Shown here piece after piece: positions 1 through 5,221 of a stretch of DNA of 8,448 bases (its first letter is position 1; each line of letters starts with the position of its first letter). Made by a program: the position numbers and the translations under genes. Source of the stretch: Deltaproteobacteria bacterium (GTDB taxonomy: Bacteria > Myxococcota > Polyangia > Polyangiales > B10-G4); assembly GCA_019312705.1 (NCBI GenBank), contig JAFDCW010000134.1, forward strand, positions 1 through 8,448, in the 5' to 3' direction. The notes under the pieces were generated by a model. That model searched no databases, was not told where the DNA came from, and saw only the letters and a program-made list of their open reading frames with translations.

Positions 1-492
1 GGTGAGGGGCTCGTCGAGGAGCAGCACGTCGGGTTCGTGAACGACCGACTGGGCGAGCTTGGCCCGCTGCCGCATGCCTCGGCTGTAGCCGCCGATCTTG
101 CGGTTCATCACGTCCTCGAGGCCGAAGCTCTCGAGAGACTCTTGGGCTCGTTTCAGCGCTTCGTCGGCGTCGTAGCCCGAGAGACGGGCCAGAGAGGTCA
201 CGAACTCGAGGCCCGTCAGGTCGTCGTAGAGAGCGTCGGCTTCGGGGCAGAGCCCGATGCGCCGGAGAGCTCGAGGGTTGGCAAAGGGCCGCTCCCCGCA
301 GACCCGAACTTCGCCGAGGCTCGGCTTCAGCTGCCCGGCGATGCACCGGAGGAAGGTCGTCTTCCCCGAGCCATTCGGGCCGAGCAGACCCCAGAGTCCG
401 GGTTCGAGGTGCAGGGATACGTCCTGCAGCGCCGTGACCTTGCCGTACCACTTCGACAGGCGAATCGCGCGGATGCCGATCTCGTCGCTCAC
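1..492 (-). CDS. ABC transporter ATP-binding protein (partial, C-terminus beyond left edge)
   Basis: This is the nucleotide-binding subunit of an ABC-2 type exporter; it would hydrolyse ATP on the cytoplasmic face to drive the membrane subunit encoded just upstream. The window holds the first 164 codons. Seen directly: Walker A GPNGSGKTT at residues 38-46, signature motif YSRGMRQ at about 136-142, and Walker B VLLLDEP at about 156-162, where the window ends. The Q-loop position reads CPEAD (residues 82-86), so Glu84 sits where Gln is normal. The start is GTG at 492, overlapping the permease stop codon as GTGA; GAGG at 500-503 lies 7 nt upstream and fits a ribosome binding site. Family members usually run about 230-310 residues, so roughly a third or more is missing, including the H-loop. 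The order and overlap point to coupled translation with the permease. The substrate cannot be told from sequence. Confidence 0.95.
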   Translation of the reverse strand, partial: MSDEIGIRAIRLSKWYGKVTALQDVSLHLEPGLWGLLGPNGSGKTTFLRCIAGQLKPSLGEVRVCGERPFANPRALRRIGLCPEADALYDDLTGLEFVTSLARLSGYDADEALKRAQESLESFGLEDVMNRKIGGYSRGMRQRAKLAQSVVHEPDVLLLDEPLT

Positions 493-1355
493 GCGATCAC
501 CTCGACGCCGCGGACCCGTCGCCAGGCCATGGCCAGTGCTCCGGCGACGACGATCCCGAGCAGTGGCACGGCGTAGTACCAACGGAGGTCGTTGGTGGGT
601 TCGATGCGGAAGAGCGCGTCCCCGACGATGGAGAGCAGCTCGTAGATCGAGATCAGGTAGAGCCAGGGCCAGTCGGCGATCGTGTCGACGATCAACGCCA
701 GGATCTGCGGGATGACCAGGACGATGAGCCAGGCGCTCATGGTCAGGGCACGGCTCCCGGAGAGTGAGCTCATGCCGACCGATCCCGTCGCGACGACCAC
801 GCTGATCAAGACCGAGTGCAGCAGGGCCGGGAGGATGAGCCCCGCTTGCTCGAGGCGCATTTCCTCCGGTGAGATACCCGCGAGCATGCCCACGACCAAG
901 AGGCTCGGGAGGAAGGTGAGGGCGAAGCACCAGATGGCGACGGCGGCGATGCGTCCGGCCAGGTACTGCGGAGGCGTCACCGGCTTAGCGAAGTAGAAGG
1001 AGAACGCCTTGAAGGTGATGTCCTCGGCGATCGCCCCGGCCCCCGCACCGACCCCGATGAGCGACAGGAAACCCCAGAACTGCCATGCGAAGAGCGCCTT
1101 CACGAAGTCGGCCCCGGGGGGCGGGGGCAGCTCCTGGCCAGGCATCTGCCCCGCCTGCTGTTGCATGATCCAGGTCATCGTCCCGAGGTAGAACATTGCG
1201 ATGAGGGCGGGTGCCCACGCGGTGAACGCGGCGATCTTCACCAGCCAGGAACCCCAGGCGCGGGTCAGACCGTGGCGGAGCAGAACCACCGTGTTGTGTG
1301 ACGCCGGTAGGCGTTCGCCCTCGTAGGGCCGGTAGCCGAGATCCCGGATCGCCAT
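489..1355 (-). CDS. ABC-2 type transporter permease
   Basis: A 288-residue integral membrane protein, likely the channel-forming subunit for the ATPase encoded next to it. About six hydrophobic segments are visible, near residues 38-60, 87-110, 134-158, 171-196, 205-226 and 262-278. The stretch around residues 105-135 (AEDITFKAF, then AKPVTPPQYLAGR) matches the ABC-2 permease pattern in which an acidic cytoplasmic segment precedes a 'P-[VL]-[ST]-x-x-x-[YF]-L-x-[GA]-[KR]' element. The N-terminus (AIRDLGYRPYEG) resembles the start of myxobacterial ABC-2 permeases, which supports the ATG at 1355, although the nearest purine-rich run (GGAGGG) is rather far upstream. A Pro/Gln-rich loop at about 65-82 lies between the first two helices. 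The gene begins 65 bp after the end of the lipoprotein gene on the same strand, so read-through from it is possible. Its stop overlaps the ATPase start by 4 bp. Substrate unknown. Confidence 0.9.
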   Translation of the reverse strand: MAIRDLGYRPYEGERLPASHNTVVLLRHGLTRAWGSWLVKIAAFTAWAPALIAMFYLGTMTWIMQQQAGQMPGQELPPPPGADFVKALFAWQFWGFLSLIGVGAGAGAIAEDITFKAFSFYFAKPVTPPQYLAGRIAAVAIWCFALTFLPSLLVVGMLAGISPEEMRLEQAGLILPALLHSVLISVVVATGSVGMSSLSGSRALTMSAWLIVLVIPQILALIVDTIADWPWLYLISIYELLSIVGDALFRIEPTNDLRWYYAVPLLGIVVAGALAMAWRRVRGVEVIA

Positions 1356-1393
1356 CGCGGCGGGAGCCTACCCTCCGTCGCCACTGGGGTCGA

Positions 1394-1439
1394 GGCGCCT
1401 TCTTGTTGAAAGGGGACGCCCTAGCGGCGCCTTCTTGTT
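1394..1439. repeat. 14-bp direct repeat flanking the end of the lipoprotein gene
   Basis: GGCGCCTTCTTGTT occurs at 1394-1407 and again at 1426-1439, a 32-bp period. With two mismatches the match extends to 18 bp (1392-1409 and 1424-1441). On the minus strand the second copy encodes the Arg cluster that closes the lipoprotein's sorting tail; the first lies just after the stop codon in another frame. It looks like a small tandem duplication of the gene's 3' end, or a paired RNA element, since GGCGCC is self-complementary. Confidence 0.75.
1411..1431 (-). terminator. Possible weak hairpin at the end of the lipoprotein gene
   Basis: On the minus strand GGCGCC (1431-1426) can pair with GGCGTC (1420-1415), with one G-U pair and a 5-nt loop that contains the TAG stop codon. 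CCCCTTTC follows, which is only a poor U tract. It could slow or partly end transcription before the permease gene, but the stem is short and overlaps coding sequence. Treat it as a candidate only. Confidence 0.25.
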
Positions 1440-2797
1440 AAGGCAGCTGCGATCAGGAGGCCCAGGCCGAAGCTCGTGGGCGGAGGGCCGTTGGTCGTGC
1501 TGCAGCCACTGCTCACGTGCCCGTCTCCGGGGTGTGCGATGCCCGCGTCCCCGCCGGGCGGGTCGACGATGGGGCCGGTGCCGCCGTCCGATCCCGCGCC
1601 GGTGCCCGGGGTCAGGCCCTCGATGACGTCGACGATCACGGTGACATCCCCGTCTCGGGGGCTGGTGCCGAGGTCGACGAACCACCCCTGTCCCTCCTCG
1701 ACCAGATTGAACGACTGGCGATACCGACCCGCGACGGTCGGGGCCCGGAGGGTGAACTCGAAGAGCCCCGTACTGCCCGGAGTCACCGAGCGAGGGACCG
1801 ACGCGGCGCGATGGGGGGCGGTCCAGTCCGGGCCGTAGAAGTCGCTCGCGCCGTCCCGGGGATCGACCGTGCCGAGGAAGGTGAAGCCGGGGCCCCAGGT
1901 TCTCGTGCCGACGTTCCGGAACTCGAGGTAGCCGGGCCGCTCCTCGCCCGGGGCCAGTTCGAAGGGCGACCCCGCCCGCGGGAAGGACTGGCTGACGAAC
2001 TCGGCGCCGTAGGTGGACGTCCCGGGCGGCGGCGTGCCCGAGTCGGCGCCGGTACCGGCGTCGGCAACCGGTGGGGTACCGCCGACATCCCAGAAGGTCG
2101 TGCCCATCTCGTCGTGCACGTTCACCGCGTAGCGCCGGTAGCGCGGGAGCCGCTCCGACCAACATGATGCGGTCTCGCGGCAGCCATTGTAGTAGCGGGT
2201 GACGGTCCGGGCCCACGGCTCGAGGCGCGAATTGTTCGTCGCGACGCCGTTCATCCAGGCGATGGCCTCGGCGTTCGTCGATACGCCGGAGATGTAGGTC
2301 GAACCAATCACCATGTTGACGACGAAGTCGACCGCCGCGTCGGTATTGCCCGAGATGCTCAGGATCCGGCTTCCCTCTCGGGCGAGGGTGTCGTCGAAGG
2401 TGCCCGCATCGAACTGAAACATGCCGAGGCCGCCCTCGCGCAGGGAGCACGGTCCATCGCCGGCCCCGGCGACGATCGGTCCGCCGCCACAATCCGGAGA
2501 GGTCGGGCCCTGGCAGGCCCAGGTCAGCTCGGACCAACAGTGGCTCATCTGAGTCTCGGCGTCGGCGATGCCGGCGAGCAGCCAACCCTCGGTCATGCCC
2601 CGGGCGGCGGCCGCATCCCGGATGTCTCCAGCCCGGGCGCGCCGCTGGGTCGCGGTCAGTTCGGACCGGCGAGCTGCAATCTCTTCGCCGTCGACCTCGC
2701 CGACCTGGCTCAGGCATCCGCCAAGGAGCGGGGTGAGCACGAGGAGCGCGGCCAATCGGTATTTGAGGTGTCCTGTCAGGTACATCGACAACTGCAT
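1421..2797 (-). CDS. Envelope lipoprotein: transglycosylase-like domain, NBR1-type Ig-like domain, MYXO-CTERM-like tail
   Basis: A 458-residue exported protein. The N-terminus has a positive region, a hydrophobic stretch LAALLVLTPL and a lipobox LGGC with Cys28, so signal peptidase II processing is expected. Residues about 50-230 look like a lysozyme/transglycosylase-type fold: an AETQMSH segment with candidate catalytic Glu81, then GGLGMFQFDAGTF (122-134) in the place of the usual 'G-L-M-Q' motif, plus several Cys that could form disulfides. Residues about 263-390 resemble an NBR1-like Ig domain ('FRNVGTRTWGPGF', then 'VAGRYRQSF'). A Gly/Asp/Pro-rich linker leads to SGCS (Cys432), the helix FGLGLLIAAAL and TRRRR, a MYXO-CTERM-like tail. 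ATG 2797 was chosen because GAGG lies 8 nt upstream and the signal peptide starts there; ATG 2785 is the alternative, and an in-frame extension to 3046 has no signal-like character. Peptidoglycan cleavage is an inference. Confidence 0.85.
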   Translation of the reverse strand: MQLSMYLTGHLKYRLAALLVLTPLLGGCLSQVGEVDGEEIAARRSELTATQRRARAGDIRDAAAARGMTEGWLLAGIADAETQMSHCWSELTWACQGPTSPDCGGGPIVAGAGDGPCSLREGGLGMFQFDAGTFDDTLAREGSRILSISGNTDAAVDFVVNMVIGSTYISGVSTNAEAIAWMNGVATNNSRLEPWARTVTRYYNGCRETASCWSERLPRYRRYAVNVHDEMGTTFWDVGGTPPVADAGTGADSGTPPPGTSTYGAEFVSQSFPRAGSPFELAPGEERPGYLEFRNVGTRTWGPGFTFLGTVDPRDGASDFYGPDWTAPHRAASVPRSVTPGSTGLFEFTLRAPTVAGRYRQSFNLVEEGQGWFVDLGTSPRDGDVTVIVDVIEGLTPGTGAGSDGGTGPIVDPPGGDAGIAHPGDGHVSSGCSTTNGPPPTSFGLGLLIAAALTRRRR

Positions 2798-2805
2798 CCA
2801 GCATA

Positions 2806-2812
2806 CCTCACC
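2806..2812 (-). promoter_or_regulatory. Ribosome binding site that selects the lipoprotein start
   Basis: The minus strand reads GGTGAGG at 2812-2806, leaving 8 nt before ATG 2797. An out-of-frame ATG at 2804 sits almost on top of this motif and so is poorly placed. This supports 2797 rather than the upstream in-frame codons. Confidence 0.55.
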
Positions 2813-2845
2813 GCAAGGGCTGTGCCTGCCGGGAACGGACGATTT

Positions 2846-2874
2846 CGCCTTCGACACGGTGCGGCGTCGAGGCG
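2846..2874. repeat. Imperfect inverted repeat
   Basis: CGCCTTCGAC at 2846-2855 pairs with GTCGAGGCG at 2866-2874, giving nine pairs with one bulged T and a 10-nt loop. It sits about 50-75 bp upstream of the lipoprotein start, so it could be an operator or a 5'-leader hairpin. Confidence 0.5.
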
Positions 2875-2930
2875 TCTCCGCCCCTGCATGAATCGGCAAC
2901 GGGGTAACCAGAACGGCGTCGATACGAACC

Positions 2931-2943
2931 CGAGGGCCCCTCG
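2931..2943. repeat. Perfect 13-bp inverted repeat
   Basis: CGAGGG and CCCTCG flank a single central C. It lies near the middle of the divergent intergenic region, a place where one bound regulator could affect both genes. No regulator is identified. Confidence 0.5.
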
Positions 2944-3043
2944 AGAAAATCCGCAACTGGATGCGGGACCGCCCGATACCGGGACCACTGACCCCACGAC
3001 CTGGCGCGAATTCCGTTCCAGTGGCCGGTGGTGTCATCGCCGG

Positions 3044-3064
3044 CAATGGGGCCCCAATGGGGCC
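3044..3064. repeat. 10-bp direct repeat at 11-bp period with central palindrome
   Basis: CAATGGGGCC occurs at 3044-3053 and 3055-3064, about one helical turn apart. The junction forms the 10-bp palindrome TGGGGCCCCA at 3047-3056. The end of the repeat is 29 bp before the vWA start codon, so it is likely in the promoter or leader of that gene. A stem GCCGG/CCGGC lies just upstream. Confidence 0.6.
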
Positions 3065-3082
3065 TCGCCGGACTCACCGAAT

Positions 3083-3086
3083 GGAG
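3083..3086 (+). promoter_or_regulatory. Ribosome binding site for the vWA protein
   Basis: GGAG at 3083-3086 is 7 nt before ATG 3094. The earlier in-frame starts at 3028 and 3046 would fall within the repeat-rich region and place unneeded residues before the signal peptide. Confidence 0.55.
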
Positions 3087-3093
3087 TCTCGTC

Positions 3094-4470
3094 ATGCGAT
3101 CCGCCTCAGTGGCTGCCCCTTCTTCCGTCTTACCTGCTCTCGCCCTTCTGGTCGCGACGGCGCTATATCCCATCGTGCCCTCGCGGGCCGCGGCCCAGGC
3201 CCGGTGTGAAGCACCGCGCATCCTGGTGGTCGTCGACCGGTCGTCGTCCATGGCGGCGTCACGAACGGGCCTCCTGCCGAGCGGACACAGCAAGTGGGGT
3301 GCTGCCCGGCGCGCTGTCGACGAGCTCACGACCGGTTTCGCCGACGCCGTCGACTTCGGCGTTGCCCTCTTCCCGGCCGTCGACGGTGCGGACTCCTGCG
3401 CGCCCGGCGGTGTCGTCCTCGACGTCGACTCCCACTCGGCGGCCGAGGTGATGGACGCGTTCCCCGTCGACGATCCTCCCCACGGCGGCAATTGGACGCC
3501 GACCAGCCAGACCCTCGATCTGCTGCTGACCGAACGGGCCCTCGCCGATACCGGCCGCGATCGCCACGTCATCCTGGTCACCGACGGGCAGCAGTGCTGC
3601 ATCACCTCTGGCGCGTGCGTTCGTGAACAGCGATTCTGGCCCGTCGAGTCGGTCATGGCTCTGCACGAGCTCGGCGCGTACGTGCACGTCATCGGCTTCG
3701 GCCGCGGCGTCGATGCCCTCGCCCTCAATCGCTCTGCGGTGGCGGGGGGCACCGCGGTCGTCGGCTGTGACGTGGACAGCGATGATGCCACGAGCGCCGC
3801 GCGCTGCTATCACCAGGCCGACGACCTCGCGAGCCTGCGTGACGCCTTGAGCGCCATCGCCCGTTTCGTTACCGAGGAGACCTGCGACGGGTACGACAAC
3901 GACTGTGACGATGCGGTCGACGAGGACTTCGACCTCGACGTCGACCTCTACACCACCTGCGGTAGCGACCCGACGGTCCCCGGCACGCCCCTGGACCGCG
4001 CAATCGTCGACTGCGACGACAGTGATGGCTCGGTGAACCCCGGCGCCGCCGAGCTATGCAACGGCATCGACGACGACTGCGATGGCGAGGTCGACCCCGG
4101 CTGCGCGTGCCTGCGCGGCGACAACCGCCCCTGCGGCCTGCACGCCGGGATTTGCGTCGAGGGAACGCAGGCCTGCGTCGACGGTTTCTGGGGGACCTGC
4201 GAAGGCGCGATCGGGCCCTCCACCCAGGAGACCTGCGACGGTTGGGACGACGACTGCGACGGCAGCATCGACGAGGGCGCCACCTGTGAAGCAGGCCAAG
4301 GCTGCGTGGACGGCGCCTGCCGGTTGCTCGCCCAGCCGGAGCCGGTCCTCGAGACCGGTGGCTGCTGCACCGTCGCCGCCGGCAGCCGAAGTCCGTCGCC
4401 GCGTCACGCCGTCGCTTTCGCTCTCGGCCTATTCGCCCTGGCCGGGATGAGACTGCGGCGACGGCGGTGA
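3094..4470 (+). CDS. Secreted vWA-domain protein with MopE-type metal-binding repeats and MYXO-CTERM-like tail
   Basis: A 458-residue exported protein. A signal peptide covers about residues 1-35, with an AAAQA cleavage region. The vWA domain spans about 41-258: beta strand ILVVV, MIDAS DRSSS (Asp48, Ser50, Ser52), Thr136 or Thr138 in the NWTPT loop, and VTDG with Asp164, so the metal site looks intact. Residues about 262-410 carry three Cys/Asp-rich units, CDGYDNDCD (264-272), CNGIDDDCDG (322-331) and CDGWDDDCDG (381-390), with CDDSDGSVNPGA between the first two. This is the putative metal-binding motif named after MopE. The end has GGCC (Cys424-425), a hydrophobic helix AVAFALGLFALAG and RLRRRR, a MYXO-CTERM-like sorting tail. 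A surface or secreted role in Ca/Mg-dependent adhesion is inferred from the domains; the ligand is unknown. It shares its upstream region with the divergent lipoprotein gene. Confidence 0.92.
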   Translation: MRSASVAAPSSVLPALALLVATALYPIVPSRAAAQARCEAPRILVVVDRSSSMAASRTGLLPSGHSKWGAARRAVDELTTGFADAVDFGVALFPAVDGADSCAPGGVVLDVDSHSAAEVMDAFPVDDPPHGGNWTPTSQTLDLLLTERALADTGRDRHVILVTDGQQCCITSGACVREQRFWPVESVMALHELGAYVHVIGFGRGVDALALNRSAVAGGTAVVGCDVDSDDATSAARCYHQADDLASLRDALSAIARFVTEETCDGYDNDCDDAVDEDFDLDVDLYTTCGSDPTVPGTPLDRAIVDCDDSDGSVNPGAAELCNGIDDDCDGEVDPGCACLRGDNRPCGLHAGICVEGTQACVDGFWGTCEGAIGPSTQETCDGWDDDCDGSIDEGATCEAGQGCVDGACRLLAQPEPVLETGGCCTVAAGSRSPSPRHAVAFALGLFALAGMRLRRRR

Positions 4471-4497
4471 GCGGTGGGCGTTGACCTCTTGGCTAGG

Positions 4498-4518
4498 TCG
4501 GCGGGTTTCGCCGCCCGA
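4498..4518. terminator. Possible hairpin between convergent genes
   Basis: TCGG and CGG pair with CCG and CCGA around the loop GTTTCG, leaving one bulged C, in the 56-bp gap between the convergent vWA and lipoprotein genes. No U tract follows on either strand. The position suits a shared bidirectional terminator, but the stem is modest. Confidence 0.3.
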
Positions 4519-4526
4519 GACGTGGA

Positions 4527-5111
4527 CTACTCCGGCTCGGCTACCAGGAACTGGAGTCGCATGCCCGCGACATCGGGGAGATCCGCAACGAAGCGGCCGT
4601 TCTCGGCCCGCGCATCGACGTGGGACCAGGTGGTCTGGGTGGCGCCCATGACGCCGGCTCGCTGGCCGGCCGCGGGGACCTCGACGGCGAGGGTGAGGTC
4701 ACCGCCGGTGAACTCCCGGGGGATGTTGGCCGCGGGGATCGAGACGACGAACGGGGTGGATGTCGCCATGGCCGGTTGCAGGTGGATGGTCGGGCCGAGG
4801 GGCCGCTCGTAGTCGCGGTTGTTGAACGCCTGGGTCTGGGTGCCGACCGAGAGGTGCACCTCGAAGGTCTCGCTGAGGGCCCCCGCCGGGATCTCGACCC
4901 GGGAGCCATTGGTGAGCGACAGGGTCCCGCCGGCACTGCCGATTACGGCGGCCACCATGCGATCTCCTGACTGAATTACCGGGCCCGAACTCGTCGGCTC
5001 CGGGTGGCCTGCCAGACCGGTCCCGTCCCCCGTCGACGAGGCCGTACCTCCGCCGCAAGCGGCTGCGGCGAGCGTCAACGCAATAAGCCCCAACGTCGTT
5101 TTCCAGGTCAT
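4527..5111 (-). CDS. Small putative lipoprotein with ZU5-like segment
   Basis: A 194-residue protein. The N-terminus MTWKTTLGLIALTLAAAAC is a short lipoprotein signal with lipobox AAAC and Cys19, followed by a Gly/Ser/Thr-rich spacer to about residue 45. Residues about 55-130 read AVIGSAGGTLSLTNG, then VEIPAGALSETFEVHLSVG. The 'GG-x-L-x-L-x-x-G-x-x-[VL]-x-[IV]-P-x-GAL-S' pattern is typical of ZU5-like modules in bacterial surface proteins, usually a structural rather than an enzymatic unit. The rest is beta-rich with no motif I recognise. ATG 5111 was chosen because the signal peptide begins there and AAGGGGG ends 4 nt upstream; an extension to 5189 adds unsupported residues. It is convergent with the vWA gene and divergent from the DUF58 operon. 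The role is unknown. Confidence 0.8.
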   Translation of the reverse strand: MTWKTTLGLIALTLAAAACGGGTASSTGDGTGLAGHPEPTSSGPVIQSGDRMVAAVIGSAGGTLSLTNGSRVEIPAGALSETFEVHLSVGTQTQAFNNRDYERPLGPTIHLQPAMATSTPFVVSIPAANIPREFTGGDLTLAVEVPAAGQRAGVMGATQTTWSHVDARAENGRFVADLPDVAGMRLQFLVAEPE

Positions 5112-5130
5112 AGAGCCCCCTTGGCGATTC

Positions 5131-5148
5131 GGAGGGAACGCGCCCTCC
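5131..5148. repeat. Inverted repeat in the second divergent region
   Basis: GGAGGG at 5131-5136 and CCCTCC at 5143-5148 enclose 6 nt. It begins 19 bp upstream of the small lipoprotein start and could be an operator or a leader hairpin. The gap between the divergent genes is only 110 bp. Confidence 0.45.
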
Positions 5149-5199
5149 TCTACAGGAATGCTACGAGAACGCGTGGGTTGTGCCAACAATCGCCCAGAA

Positions 5200-5212
5200 A
5201 GGGTGTCACCCT
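5200..5212. repeat. Perfect 13-bp inverted repeat before the DUF58 gene
   Basis: AGGGTG and CACCCT flank one central T. It lies 9 bp before ATG 5222 and would be inside the coding sequence if the GTG at 5180 were used. It could be an operator or a hairpin masking the start region, which otherwise lacks a good ribosome binding site. Confidence 0.5.
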
Positions 5213-5221
5213 CCCGCCCCG

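Larger units (their letters stand above)
2798..3093. promoter_or_regulatory. Divergent intergenic control region with several inverted repeats
   Basis: These 296 bp separate the divergent lipoprotein and vWA genes and must hold both promoters. I see no convincing -35/-10 pair or sigma-54 site. There are three notable elements: an imperfect inverted repeat at 2846-2874, a perfect 13-bp inverted repeat at 2931-2943, and overlapping direct repeats with a palindrome at 3044-3064. Open frames across this stretch on both strands are extensions of the two flanking genes and lack support as coding sequence. Confidence 0.55.

Noticed and set aside
1517..2167. Plus-strand 216-codon open frame opposite the lipoprotein gene
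   Set aside because: Low-complexity Arg/Gly/Ala-rich product with no motif and no ribosome binding site that I can support.
1368..2804. Minus-strand 478-codon open frame overlapping the lipoprotein gene
   Set aside because: It is out of frame with the lipoprotein, very rich in Arg/Pro/Gly, has no recognisable domain, and its ATG sits directly on the ribosome binding site. It is a GC-rich shadow frame.
2798..3046. In-frame N-terminal extension of the lipoprotein to ATG 3046
   Set aside because: It would put about 83 non-signal residues before a clear lipoprotein signal peptide and would run through the shared promoter region.
2540..3451. Plus-strand 303-codon open frame across the divergent region
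   Set aside because: It runs antisense to the lipoprotein and then out of frame with the vWA gene, and the product has no coherent domain.
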